Shown here in pieces: positions 25,779 to 34,793 of a stretch of 64,000 nt of DNA. Under the pieces are notes generated by a model that saw nothing but the letters and a program-made list of their open reading frames with translations, had not been told where the DNA came from and ran no database searches. Position numbers and translations under genes: made by a program. The DNA lies in contig NZ_JASZYR010000001.1 of the NCBI RefSeq assembly GCF_030316855.1, positions 186,001-250,000 of the forward strand, in the 5' to 3' direction. This DNA is from Variovorax sp. J22P240. Lineage in GTDB: Bacteria > Pseudomonadota > Gammaproteobacteria > Burkholderiales > Burkholderiaceae_C. Position 1 is the stretch's first letter; the number at the start of each line of letters is the position of its first letter.

Positions 25779-27077
25779 GTGATCGCGCTGCATGTCATGC
25801 GCCGCCCCGGCGCCACCGAGCCCGATGCGACGGCGCTTCCGCTTTCGCCGGAGGGCGTCATCATCGGCCGCTCTCCCGAATGCGACCTGGTGCTCGCCGA
25901 CCCGCTGCGCGGGGTGTCGCGCCAACACGCGCAAGTCGTCATGGCCGGCCAGGACGCGCTCGTGCGCTGCATCAGCGTCACCACCCCCTTGTGGGTGAAC
26001 GACACGCAGCTCGCCCCGGGTGACCAGCTGGGCCTGTCGGCGGGCGACCGCCTGCGCATCGGCGGGTTCGAGCTCGCTGTCGAGTGCATTGCTGCGCCGG
26101 CGGCTCCGCGGGCGCGTCTGGATCGCTGGTTCGATCTGGACGGCGCGCTCGATCCGCTTGCCGCGCAATCGCCGCTGCCGGCCCTGGCGCCGGCGCCCGA
26201 AGTGGGATCGGCGTCCGAGGCGGCGTCAGCGAGCGCGGTGGTGTCCTGGAAGACGGATCCGCTGGTCGTGCGAACCGGCACGCCGATGATGCACAGCGCG
26301 CCTTCGTTGCCACCGCCTTCGCTGCCCCGGCAAGTCGCTGAGACGGCAGAACCGCCGCGGCCCGCCACCGCAGCGGCTGCCGCATCGACCGCGCCCGCGC
26401 CTCTTTCGTCAAGCTCGGCTTCGACTGCCGAGGGCGGATCGCCGGATCTGGCCGAGCTTGCAGCGGCATTCGGTCGCGGCGCCGGACTGGGCGGCGCCCA
26501 GGTGCCGCCGTTGACGCCGGAGTTGATGGAACATCTGGGCGCACTGCTGCGGGCCACCGCCGAGGGCACGCTCGCGCTGCTGAAAAGCCGCGCGGTCGCG
26601 AAACGCCACATGCGCGCCGAGGGCACGGTGATCGCGCCGCGTCAGAACAACCCCCTGAAGTTCTCGCCGGACGCGACCGAGGCCTTGACCCGGATGCTGC
26701 AGCGTGTCCCGAGCCCCGGCTTTCTCGACCCTGTGGCGGCGCTGCGCGATGCGAATCGCGACCTGCTGGTCCACCAGGTGGCGATGGTCGCCGGCATGCG
26801 CGCGGCGGTGTTCGAGCTCTTCTCCCGCCTGGGGCCCGAGGCCGCCGAGAACGCGGAGGGACCGCCGCGCGATCTTCTTGCGCGCCTTCCCAACCGCCGC
26901 GCCGCGGCCCTCTGGGAGCGCCATCGGCTGCAGCACGCCCACCTGCTCGCGCACCTGGATGACGACTTCGAGACCATCTTCGGACGGGAATTCCTGCGCG
27001 CCTACGAAGCCCAGTCGCGCGTGAACGCCGATGCCGATGCCCCACCGCCGGAGCCGCCATGGCCCAACGCGCGTTGA
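25779..27077 (+). CDS. T6SS-type FHA-domain protein (TagH-like)
   Basis: The N-terminal FHA domain (residues 1-100) has GRSPECDLVL and SRQHAQVV, which bind phosphothreonine. A Pro/Ala-rich linker follows. The C-terminal 190 residues match the T6SS-associated FHA domain: LLKSRAVAKRHMR, NNPLKFSPDATEAL, LLVHQVAMVAGMRAAVF, and FGREFLRAYEAQ. This is the kinase's probable target and a link to the TssL/TssM complex. GTG at 25779 is taken as start because the first FHA strand (VIALHVMRRPG) begins there; ATG at 25797 would clip it. The gene overlaps pppA by 19 bases. Confidence 0.85.
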   Translation: MIALHVMRRPGATEPDATALPLSPEGVIIGRSPECDLVLADPLRGVSRQHAQVVMAGQDALVRCISVTTPLWVNDTQLAPGDQLGLSAGDRLRIGGFELAVECIAAPAAPRARLDRWFDLDGALDPLAAQSPLPALAPAPEVGSASEAASASAVVSWKTDPLVVRTGTPMMHSAPSLPPPSLPRQVAETAEPPRPATAAAAASTAPAPLSSSSASTAEGGSPDLAELAAAFGRGAGLGGAQVPPLTPELMEHLGALLRATAEGTLALLKSRAVAKRHMRAEGTVIAPRQNNPLKFSPDATEALTRMLQRVPSPGFLDPVAALRDANRDLLVHQVAMVAGMRAAVFELFSRLGPEAAENAEGPPRDLLARLPNRRAAALWERHRLQHAHLLAHLDDDFETIFGREFLRAYEAQSRVNADADAPPPEPPWPNAR

Positions 27078-27799
27078 ACTTCTCGGTCGCCGCGCTGTCG
27101 CGAACCGGGCGGCGCGAGTGCAACGAAGACGCCTTCGGCTATTGGCAGGGCGCCGACGCCCTTGTCGCTGTCCTGTGCGACGGTGCGGGTGGACACGGCG
27201 GCGGCCAGACGGCCTCGCGCGCGGCCGTGACGCATGTGCTCGAAGCCTTCGCGCTCCGACCCGAGGTCAGCCCGAACGCGCTGAAGCGCCTTGTCCAGGG
27301 GGCCAACGACGCGGTGGTCGCGCAGCAGGTCGCCGGCACGACCACGGCCGACATGCGCACCACCATCGTCGTGCTGCTGCTCGACCTGCGCGGTGGCGCG
27401 GCGCTCTGGGCCCATGCCGGCGACTCGCGGCTGTACCGATGGCATGACGCCCGGTTGCTCGGGCGCACGCGTGATCAAAGCCTCGCGCAGAGCTTGCGCG
27501 ATGCCGGGCTGAACGCAGGCGACGCCGCCCCGGGGCAACTGACTTCGGCGCTCGGATCGCCCGAAGGCTTCGACGTCGAGATCCTGGAAACGCCGCAGCT
27601 GCTCGCTTCCCGCGATGCCCTCCTGCTGTGCAGCGACGGCCTCTGGTCGGCGTTCGACGATCTGGCAATGGAGCGCAGCCTGGCCGGCTGCAGCGGCATC
27701 CAGGCCTGGCTCGATCGACTCGAAGCGGGTGTGCGGCGAGCCGATCGCAGCGACCAGGACAACTATTCCGCGCTCGCGATCTGGTGCGAGCCGGGTTGA
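27059..27799 (+). CDS. PP2C-type protein phosphatase (PppA-like)
   Basis: The 246-residue protein has PP2C motifs: SRTGRRECNEDAFG near the start, DGAGGHGGG (about 41-49), GDSRLYRW and SDGLWSAFDD, with the aspartates that bind two metal ions. It removes phosphate from Ser/Thr. Next to a PpkA-like kinase and an FHA protein it completes the threonine-phosphorylation switch of T6SS. Its 3' end overlaps that of tagF by 37 bases in a convergent arrangement, which may cause interference between the two operons. Confidence 0.9.
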   Translation: MAQRALNFSVAALSRTGRRECNEDAFGYWQGADALVAVLCDGAGGHGGGQTASRAAVTHVLEAFALRPEVSPNALKRLVQGANDAVVAQQVAGTTTADMRTTIVVLLLDLRGGAALWAHAGDSRLYRWHDARLLGRTRDQSLAQSLRDAGLNAGDAAPGQLTSALGSPEGFDVEILETPQLLASRDALLLCSDGLWSAFDDLAMERSLAGCSGIQAWLDRLEAGVRRADRSDQDNYSALAIWCEPG

Positions 27800-28350
27800 A
27801 TACCGAGCAGTTCGAGCAGAAGTGCCGGCTCCGGCGGCCAGGCCGCGGGCCGCGCAACGACATCGTGTGCGGCGGCGAGCGGCCACCAGAGGCTGGCCGG
27901 CGCCGGCGGCCAGGGCTCGGCCGGTTTGAAGTCCTGCTCCGGACGGGGCGGCAGGGCGGCGATCGCGGCCTCGAGCGCCTCGGGCCCTTCTGCGACTGCG
28001 TCGAGCAGCGACGCGAGCCGTGAGGCGCCTTCGTCCGGTGAGGGCGGGGTGTTGAAGCGTTCGGCCAGCGTCAGCGGAAAGGCGCGTCCGACACGATCGT
28101 GCGACGCCGTGATGATGCCGCACCAGATCTCGCCGGGCGTCGGCAGCGCCACATATCGCCACGGCGCGAAGGTGCTCAAGCGTTCACGCAGCGCGGCGGC
28201 GTCCGGCGTCGTCGCGGCGAGGGCGAGGCCGCGTTGCAGCCATCCATCCCAGTCGCTGCGCCAGCGTGCGGGCAGGCCGCGGCCGACGAAGTCGCCACGC
28301 GCGGGCAACTTGCCGTACCAGGAGACGCGACGCGAGGGCGACTTCACCAT
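27763..28350 (-). CDS. tagF: T6SS-associated protein TagF (ImpM-like)
   Basis: The protein has the TagF/ImpM N-terminal motif SWYGKLPARGDFVGRGLP (residues 10-27), then LTLAERF and a Pro/Trp-rich C-terminal half. TagF represses T6SS after translation; in Pseudomonas it acts with Fha apart from the kinase path, and in some species it is fused to PppA. Here TagF and PppA are encoded face to face. The ATG at 28350 is used; an in-frame TTG at 28365 is less likely. It overlaps the end of tssM by 7 bases, and is the last gene of the minus-strand run. Confidence 0.85.
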   Translation of the reverse strand: MVKSPSRRVSWYGKLPARGDFVGRGLPARWRSDWDGWLQRGLALAATTPDAAALRERLSTFAPWRYVALPTPGEIWCGIITASHDRVGRAFPLTLAERFNTPPSPDEGASRLASLLDAVAEGPEALEAAIAALPPRPEQDFKPAEPWPPAPASLWWPLAAAHDVVARPAAWPPEPALLLELLGIQPGSHQIASAE

Positions 28351-31300
28351 GATGCCTGCGGGCAATGAAAACGTGCCAGTTCCCGGAGGGTCCAGACATC
28401 GGCGTCTTGTGTCCCGGCTGCGCTCGCCTCGACGTCGAAAGTGCGCGTGTCGACGACGAAGGTCAGCCGCGCCGGCGCGCCGTGCTCGCCCTTCCAGTCG
28501 CCGCGCAGCAGCACCCGGAGCCAGGCGAACGCACCTTCATGGACTTCGGCGCCGACTCCAGTCGGGCCGGGCGGCAGCACGCGCAGCAGCACTTTTTGCG
28601 TCGAGGCCGGTCCGGGCCAGACCAGTTCCTTGGCGCGTGGCGGGCCGTTTTCGAAGCGCAAGAGCTGGCCATCGACATCGATGCTGAACTGCAGCAACTC
28701 GGCATCCATGCGCCGTGGCGTGATGCGCAGTTTGAGCTCGGGCAGCGGCGCACCCTGGGGAAAGAACAGGCTGCCGATGGCCGCCGCCCGCTCGAATGCG
28801 TCCGAATTGCTCGAGGTGCTCGAATTGGCACCCGCGCTGCGCGCCTTCCACGGCCGGGTCGACGTGTCGACGCGTTCGGTCAACTGGTTGCGCCGGAATT
28901 CGTCGAACAGGCCACCGGGTCCGAACAGGCGCGCGAAGTCGGACGGCGCCATGTCCCGCGTCGCGGTGGCACTGAACGGAAAGCGCTCGCGCGTCAACGT
29001 GCTGCAGGCCTGCGCGAGTTCGACCAGCGCGGCGTCGAAACCCGGCTTGGCGCGACCGCGCGAGCGGATCAAGGTCCCGAGGTCGGCATAGAGCCTGCGC
29101 AGCGGCGCTGGTGCACCGGCCGCCTCGGTGCGCAAGGTCGCGTCGAGTTCGGCGCTTCGGGTCTCGTCGCGCTTGCCGGCGACCAGGGCGTGAAGTCGGT
29201 CGAGCGTTTGCGGTCCGGGACCGGCCGCGTAGTCGCCGAGGGCACCGAAGCGTGCCCGCAGCGTGCCATCGAAGGCGATCTCGGCGGCGTTTGCGCCTTG
29301 CGAGGTCGCGCTGAAGTCGTCGGCCAGGCGTGTCAGGAGGCGGCGCAGCGGCGAATCGGGCGCCGTGAGTTCAGTGGTCTGGCGCGAGGCATCCACCGCG
29401 TCACTGCCCGGTGCCAGCACAAGGGCATCGAGTTGGCGCGACCAGGTGGCGATCACGCGTTCGGCCTGGCGTTTGCCGACCTGGGTGGCGATTTCGTCGC
29501 GCCAGGCGCGGTCCTTCTGCAGGCGTCGCACTTCGCCGCCGGTGTCGCCGAGCACCCAGTCCGCCTCGCTCACGAGTTCGTCGAAGGTCGTCTCGAGCGC
29601 TGGCGCCAGATTGCGCCGCCAGTCGCTGGCGCTCGCATGCGCCGGCATCGGCCCGGCGCTCGACGCCGCGAACAGAAGGGCGCTGGCCGCGCCGAGGCGC
29701 GTCGGCAGATCCTGCGGCGGCTCGGGATCGGGAACGCGTCGCAGCAGGCGTTCGTGCACGCGTTGCGCCAGCGGCAGTGCCGCGAGGGCGCTGCGCGCCG
29801 CGCGTACGCCGGCGTCGTCGGGGCGCATGGCCTCGGGCAGCCCGCTGCGTTCGAGCAGGTTCCCCGCATGGCGCGCCACCTCGCCGCGCTCGCCGGCGCC
29901 GCTCGCCTGGGCAAGCGTCTGCTCGACCCAGCCGCGCAACTCGCCGCGGATCAGCCCTGGCGGGTTGGCGAGCATCAATGAGGTGCGCAGCGCCTCGTAG
30001 CGCGTCGCGCTGTCCCCGGCCTCGCGCAGGTCGCGGCGCAATCGCTCGATGAGCAGCGGCGCCAGGCTCCGATCCAGCATCTCGCGATAGACCTGTTCCG
30101 CCGAGCGCGCCAGCCGCGGTCCCTGGAACAGCCCGAAGCCGAGCCCCGCAGGCGGCGCACCCGGATCGATGCCGTCGTTCGCGGCCAGGTGGTCGAGCAC
30201 CGAATAGAGCGGCAACACCTGTTCGAGACTTGCCGATTCCAGGGGGCCGATGCGCCGGGTCAACTGCTCGACACGCGTGCGCACGGCGTCGACATAGTCG
30301 AGGTTGCGCCGGTAGCTGTGCCACCACAGGGCGGAGGCGGCGAGCAGCGCGGCACCGGCAAAGGCCGCGCCGAACAGGCCGAGGCGCCGACGCCGCTGCA
30401 GCCGCTGCAGCCGCTGGCCTGCCAGGGGCGCTTCGACGATCACCAGGCGCTTGAGCAGCGCATTCAGGAAGAACGACTTGCCACCGGCATCGGGGCGCGG
30501 CAGCGGCTTCAGCGCCAGGCCGTGGCTGCGCGCGAGTTCGCCGATCACCCGGTCGATCGGATTGCCCTCCTGCGTGCCACTCGTCAGCGCGATCGACCGC
30601 AGGCGCTGCGCCGGCGCGGCGGCAGCGTCGGCGAAGGCCTCGCGCACGAATCCTTCGAGCGGCGCGAGCAGGGCCTTGAACTGTGCCGCGAAGGCGTAGA
30701 TCGGCAGGCGGCGCTGCGGCATCCGCTCTTGCTGCAGCAACTCGGGCGTGCGTTGCGCCAGGCGCTGCGCGAGGTCGTCGAGGCGTGCTCCGAGATCGGC
30801 CGGGATGCCTGCGACATCGGCGTCGAACACCAGGCCCCAGAGCTGCTCGCGTTGCGCGACGTCGAGATCGCCGAAGGTCTCGACGAAGCCGGCGAGCAGG
30901 TCGGCCTTGGTCACCAGCAGGTAGACCGGAAAGGAGAGATCGAGCTCGCGGCGCAGTTCTGCCAGGCGCGATGCGACGGCTGCCGACTGGCGCGCGAGTT
31001 CCGCGCCGCCTTGCAGCAGGTCGGGCACGCTGACGCTGACGATCACGCCGTTGATCGGCTGCACCGGCCGGTGCCGGCGAAGGAGCGCGAGGAACTGCTG
31101 CCATTCCCCGGCGTCGGCCACGGCGTCGCTGTCCTGCGTCGTGTAGCGTCCGGCCGTGTCGATGAACACGGCGTCCTCGCTGAACCACCAGTCGCACTGG
31201 CGCGTTCCGCCGATACCCGCGAGCGGGTCGCGTCCGAGCTTTTCGGCGAGCGGAAAGCGCAGGCCCGAATGCAATATCGCGGTGGTCTTGCCGCCCCCGG

Positions 31301-31676
31301 GCGCCCCGATGATGAGGTACCAGGGCAATTGCTGCACCTGTCGCCGGCGCTGCCACCAGCGATGCGCGCCTTGCGCCCCGACACCCTGCCGCAGCATCGC
31401 GAGCGCCTCGCGGAAACGCTGGCTCAGCTCGACGGTGGCGTCGCCGGATTCGAGGCCCTTCAGCAATTGCTCGTTGCGCCGCCGGGCCAGCCACCCGCGC
31501 AGTCCCTGCAGGCCGACCAGCAGGAGCGCCACCAGCGCCAGCAAGGCCACGCGTGCGCGCAGGCCGTCGAAGGGGTGCCAGCTGCCGAAGGCCAGCAGCG
31601 GTGCCGCGAACCACAACAAGGCGCCTGCCGCGCCGAGGTTGACGGCGCGTTGCACGAAGCGTGGCGAGGCCTTCAT
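28344..31676 (-). CDS. tssM: T6SS membrane-complex protein TssM (IcmF)
   Basis: This is an inner-membrane protein of 1110 residues, within the TssM size range. It has two N-terminal membrane segments (about 12-30 and 42-60), a cytoplasmic NTPase-like domain with intact Walker A GAPGGGKT (124-131), then a further membrane helix near residue 440 (LFGAAFAGAALLAASALWWH). A large periplasmic part with IcmF-related and TssM C-terminal beta domains follows. TssM spans the periplasm and meets TssJ at the outer membrane. Its start overlaps the end of tssL by 4 bases (ATGA). The intact Walker A is worth note because many TssM proteins lack it. Confidence 0.92.
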   Translation of the reverse strand: MKASPRFVQRAVNLGAAGALLWFAAPLLAFGSWHPFDGLRARVALLALVALLLVGLQGLRGWLARRRNEQLLKGLESGDATVELSQRFREALAMLRQGVGAQGAHRWWQRRRQVQQLPWYLIIGAPGGGKTTAILHSGLRFPLAEKLGRDPLAGIGGTRQCDWWFSEDAVFIDTAGRYTTQDSDAVADAGEWQQFLALLRRHRPVQPINGVIVSVSVPDLLQGGAELARQSAAVASRLAELRRELDLSFPVYLLVTKADLLAGFVETFGDLDVAQREQLWGLVFDADVAGIPADLGARLDDLAQRLAQRTPELLQQERMPQRRLPIYAFAAQFKALLAPLEGFVREAFADAAAAPAQRLRSIALTSGTQEGNPIDRVIGELARSHGLALKPLPRPDAGGKSFFLNALLKRLVIVEAPLAGQRLQRLQRRRRLGLFGAAFAGAALLAASALWWHSYRRNLDYVDAVRTRVEQLTRRIGPLESASLEQVLPLYSVLDHLAANDGIDPGAPPAGLGFGLFQGPRLARSAEQVYREMLDRSLAPLLIERLRRDLREAGDSATRYEALRTSLMLANPPGLIRGELRGWVEQTLAQASGAGERGEVARHAGNLLERSGLPEAMRPDDAGVRAARSALAALPLAQRVHERLLRRVPDPEPPQDLPTRLGAASALLFAASSAGPMPAHASASDWRRNLAPALETTFDELVSEADWVLGDTGGEVRRLQKDRAWRDEIATQVGKRQAERVIATWSRQLDALVLAPGSDAVDASRQTTELTAPDSPLRRLLTRLADDFSATSQGANAAEIAFDGTLRARFGALGDYAAGPGPQTLDRLHALVAGKRDETRSAELDATLRTEAAGAPAPLRRLYADLGTLIRSRGRAKPGFDAALVELAQACSTLTRERFPFSATATRDMAPSDFARLFGPGGLFDEFRRNQLTERVDTSTRPWKARSAGANSSTSSNSDAFERAAAIGSLFFPQGAPLPELKLRITPRRMDAELLQFSIDVDGQLLRFENGPPRAKELVWPGPASTQKVLLRVLPPGPTGVGAEVHEGAFAWLRVLLRGDWKGEHGAPARLTFVVDTRTFDVEASAAGTQDADVWTLRELARFHCPQASW

Positions 31677-32782
31677 TCCGGGAACAGGACGATCTCGACG
31701 CGTCGAAGTGGCGCGCCGGCCGCGGCGTCGACGCGGGCCTCGACCGCCAGCCGCTCATCGCCGAGTTGTGGACGCAGGACGTTGGCGGCGCCGCGCGCCC
31801 ACTCCATCGCCTGATGCCAGGCCGAGGGCGTGCGCGCCGTCGGGGGATCGCTGCCGTCGGTGTAGCCGACGACGAGCACCTTGCCCGGCACCTTCTTCAG
31901 CGCCGAGCCCAGGCGCGTCAACGGGCCGGTGGCGTCGTCGAGCGCGTTGGCGCCGATGACGACCACGCTGCGCAGCGCTTCATCGCGCACGGACAGCCGG
32001 CCCGCATCGATGTCGTCACGCAGGCTCGAGGCCAGCCGCGGCGGCCCCATCGCTGTGGCAACCACCGGCTGCGCGGCGACGGCGGGTGCCGGTACGAGTC
32101 GCTGCAAGGACGCCAGCACGCCGTCGACGCGCGCTGCAAGCTGAAGCTGGCTGGCGGTGTAGATGCCTACGGCAAGCACGCCGAGCAGCAGCACCGCCGG
32201 CAACGCGACACGTGACGCCCGCGGTGGGCTGGCCGCGGCGGGCGCGCAGTGCCACGGCGCCACCAGCGCCGGAACCGGAGACGCCTGTTCGAGCGCGAGG
32301 TGCACGCGCGTACGCAGGATTTCATGGTCTCGGCTGTCGGGCGCCATGCCCGCACGCAGCCCGAGACTCAGGCAGGTATGGAAGAGTTCGAGCAGCGCGC
32401 GATGCTCGCGCGGCTTTTCGGCCAGCCGCGACAGCAGGCGCAGGAGCTTGTCGCCGCCCTCGACCTCCCCGTGAAAGCGCTGCAGCAGTCCGGCGGCTCC
32501 CGCGCCGAACTGCTCATCGCCCCAGGCGCAGAGCACATAGCTCGCGGCCGCGACGCTTGCCTCATCGACGCCTGCGACGCGCGCATTGGCCTCGAAATGG
32601 GCCACCGCCGCTGACAGCGTTCGGCGCAATTCGGCCGGATCGACGGGCGCCGAGTCGCGCAAGCGTGACATCAGGGCCACGAGGGGGAGGGCTTCGACGC
32701 GCAGTGCGCGCGCGGCCGTCGGCTCGTCGACGCCATCCGGCGCACCGAAGGCCGGCGACGCAAGCGCGGCGCCGGTGCCCAT
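31673..32782 (-). CDS. tssL: TssL (DotU) with C-terminal OmpA-like domain
   Basis: The N-terminal cytoplasmic DotU domain (about 20-190) has LPLVALMSRLRD, YVLCAWGDEQF and LLELFHTCLSLGLRAGM. A single membrane helix follows (VALPAVLLLGVLAVGIYTASQL) and then a periplasmic OmpA-like domain with VLVVGYTDGSDPP, which would hold peptidoglycan. This is the extended form of TssL. It forms the inner-membrane platform with TssM. The ATG at 32782 shares one base with the stop of the caspase-TssJ gene (TGATG), so the JLM genes are translationally linked. Confidence 0.88.
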   Translation of the reverse strand: MGTGAALASPAFGAPDGVDEPTAARALRVEALPLVALMSRLRDSAPVDPAELRRTLSAAVAHFEANARVAGVDEASVAAASYVLCAWGDEQFGAGAAGLLQRFHGEVEGGDKLLRLLSRLAEKPREHRALLELFHTCLSLGLRAGMAPDSRDHEILRTRVHLALEQASPVPALVAPWHCAPAAASPPRASRVALPAVLLLGVLAVGIYTASQLQLAARVDGVLASLQRLVPAPAVAAQPVVATAMGPPRLASSLRDDIDAGRLSVRDEALRSVVVIGANALDDATGPLTRLGSALKKVPGKVLVVGYTDGSDPPTARTPSAWHQAMEWARGAANVLRPQLGDERLAVEARVDAAAGAPLRRVEIVLFPE

Positions 32783-33975
32783 CACTTGGCCCACCCCAGT
32801 TGCAGCCGGCGCGCCTGCGCGTCGAGGCGCGCACGCGCCAACGATCCACCCGGCAAGGGCAGGACGGCACGCCACTGCGAGCTCTCGATTTCCCGAAACG
32901 CACCGAACACCGCGACGGCACGCGCGTCGCCGCGCAGTTCGAGGTCCAGTTCGCGCGCCTCGCCGGGGCGCAGGAACAGACTCTGGCGCGCGAGCATGTT
33001 CGACCCGAGGGTGGCTTCGTCATCGTCGTAGAGGCTGTCGAAGCTCGCCTTCTCGAACCCGCTCGCATCGCTCAGTACATAGACCCGCAGCGCCAACGAG
33101 GCCGATGCATCGCGCGCATCGGTGTTCAGGCTGCGTTGCGCCTGTACGAGCAGCTGCAGGTTGCGTTTCGGCCCCGCCAGCGTCGGTGCCGGAGCGGGGT
33201 TGAACATGAAATTCACGACCATCGACGTGTTGACCCAGGGGATCTGGCGCTCCTGGGTGTCGCGCAGCACCTTGATGCGCACGGTCTTCATCATTTCCTC
33301 GACATCCACCCCCGGGGTTCGCATCTCTGAGGCGAGGTAGCGCGTGTAGATGCTGTTGCCGCCGACCGGGCCGTCCTCGGCGACGCGACCGGGCGCCGCG
33401 GAGAAGGCAATGAGGGCACCCGGCGCCGCCATCTCGGCCAGGCCGTTGGCGTTGCGCGACGCGGCACGGCGCGACGCGAAGGGGTCGTTGCGGCAGGCGT
33501 CGATGATGAAGATGCGCGCGCGCGGACGCACCCGGTCGACATGCGTGAGCAGCGCTTCCTGCATGTCGATGGCCTCGTCGCGCACTTCGGCCTCGTCGCG
33601 CAACGCGATGTCGACCGGCAGCAGGAAGTTGCGCCCGCCGATCTGTATGCCGTGGCCGGCGTAGTAGAAGACCGACGCGACCTGATCGTCGTCCATGCGG
33701 CGCGCGAATTCCCGCAGCACGCGCTTGAAGTCGCGGGCATTGAGATTCAGATGCTCGCCGACCTCGAAGTTGAGGCTGCGCAATGTCTGCGCGACCAGGC
33801 GAGCGTCATGCTCGGGATTGCTCAGCGGGATTTCGGGGTACCGCCCGTTGCCGATCACGAGTGCGACACGGCGTTGCCTTGGTGAGTCGACCGTGGCCTG
33901 CTGCGCTTGCGCGAGGCCGGCCCGGCTCCACCCGAAACCGAAGCCAAGGCAGGCGAGCAGGCGACGGCGATTCAT
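32782..33975 (-). CDS. Caspase (C14-like) domain fused to TssJ-like domain
   Basis: The 397-residue protein starts with an export signal containing RRR and ending near AQA. The caspase-like domain (about 36-255) has VALVIGNGRYPE, the catalytic histidine in YYAGHGIQ (His108) and cysteine in IIDACRNDP (Cys161). Residues about 270-397 match the T6SS lipoprotein TssJ: VYVLSDASGFEKASFDSL, DDDEATLG, LRPGEARELDLELRGDAR, VFGAFREIESSQWR. TssJ alone is a small outer-membrane lipoprotein; a peptidase fusion is unusual. LLAC at residues 6-9 looks like a lipobox but lies too near the start to be one. Gene order J-L-M supports the TssJ call. Confidence 0.85.
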   Translation of the reverse strand: MNRRRLLACLGFGFGWSRAGLAQAQQATVDSPRQRRVALVIGNGRYPEIPLSNPEHDARLVAQTLRSLNFEVGEHLNLNARDFKRVLREFARRMDDDQVASVFYYAGHGIQIGGRNFLLPVDIALRDEAEVRDEAIDMQEALLTHVDRVRPRARIFIIDACRNDPFASRRAASRNANGLAEMAAPGALIAFSAAPGRVAEDGPVGGNSIYTRYLASEMRTPGVDVEEMMKTVRIKVLRDTQERQIPWVNTSMVVNFMFNPAPAPTLAGPKRNLQLLVQAQRSLNTDARDASASLALRVYVLSDASGFEKASFDSLYDDDEATLGSNMLARQSLFLRPGEARELDLELRGDARAVAVFGAFREIESSQWRAVLPLPGGSLARARLDAQARRLQLGWAK

Positions 33976-34118
33976 GGTGACGGCCGAAAGAATGGATGCT
34001 GCGGACCTCGAGGACTCCACGGGCGATCGCATGCCATTCTCGGGCGAGCGCTGCGGCGGCACAAGGGGAGGGCGGGCCGCCGCGATCCGGTCCGCCTTGG
34101 GCATTGCGCGGCGAACGC

Positions 34119-34730
34119 TCAGGCGCCGCGGAACTGCACACGACGGTTGATGGCCGAGTACGGATCGGTGTCTTCGATCGGCTGGCTGGGGCCGTACCCG
34201 ACCGTCTTCAGGCGTGCGGCGTCGATGCCGTGCTCGTGAACGAGATAGTCACGCACGGCGCGGGCCCGGTTGCGCGAGAGCTCGAGGTTGTAAGCCGGGC
34301 TGCCCTTGGCGTCGGTGTGACCTTCGACCGTGACGATGCTTCCTGGTGCCAGCAGCTTGATGCCCTTGGCGAGTGCGTCGAGCTGGATCCGTGCGGCCGG
34401 AAGGATCTCGGCGGAATCGAAAGCGAACCGTACCGGCAGGGACAGCGCCGAGGCGGGCGCTTTCGAGTCATTGCGCGCGGCACGGGTGGATTCCGAGGGA
34501 CGTGCCAATGCATTCACCCGGGAGCCCGTCGCCACCGCCGTGGCCTTCGCCGGGGCGGCGGGCGCATCGGCGAGCAGGCGGATCGAACGGGTATTGCCGA
34601 GCACGTCCGCCACGTCCTGCGGGATCACGAGCTGGCCTTCGCGGTAGACCATGACCTTCTCGGCCTTCACGAGGGGGGTGGCCAGTGCGGCGGCGATGGC
34701 GAGGGCGAGGGTGCTGAAGTAGCGGATCAT
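34119..34730 (-). CDS. OmpA-family peptidoglycan-binding protein
   Basis: The 203-residue protein has a signal peptide (ALAIAAALATPLVKA), a short linker region and a C-terminal OmpA domain (about 95-203) with VRFAFDSAEIL, VEGHTDAKGSPAYNLELSRNRA (in part) and AINRRVQF. The key peptidoglycan ligands D and R are present. It could anchor the envelope assembly encoded around it, filling the role of TagL-type proteins. It lies 143 bases upstream of the caspase-TssJ start, in the same direction. Confidence 0.88.
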   Translation of the reverse strand: MIRYFSTLALAIAAALATPLVKAEKVMVYREGQLVIPQDVADVLGNTRSIRLLADAPAAPAKATAVATGSRVNALARPSESTRAARNDSKAPASALSLPVRFAFDSAEILPAARIQLDALAKGIKLLAPGSIVTVEGHTDAKGSPAYNLELSRNRARAVRDYLVHEHGIDAARLKTVGYGPSQPIEDTDPYSAINRRVQFRGA

Positions 34731-34793
34731 GGGAGGGCTCCTTGGGTGTTGGGTTCGTCGATGCCCATGGGTTGCGCGCGCCGCCTGCCCGGT

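Noticed and set aside
29401-31758. 785-codon frame within tssM on the same strand
   Set aside because: It is a shifted frame of tssM, extremely Arg/Ala-rich, with no domain; TssM itself is clear.
28344-33975. Treating the TssJLM genes as evidence of a complete T6SS in the window
   Set aside because: No tssA-I, tssK, clpV, hcp, vgrG or PAAR gene occurs anywhere between 22 and 43 kb.
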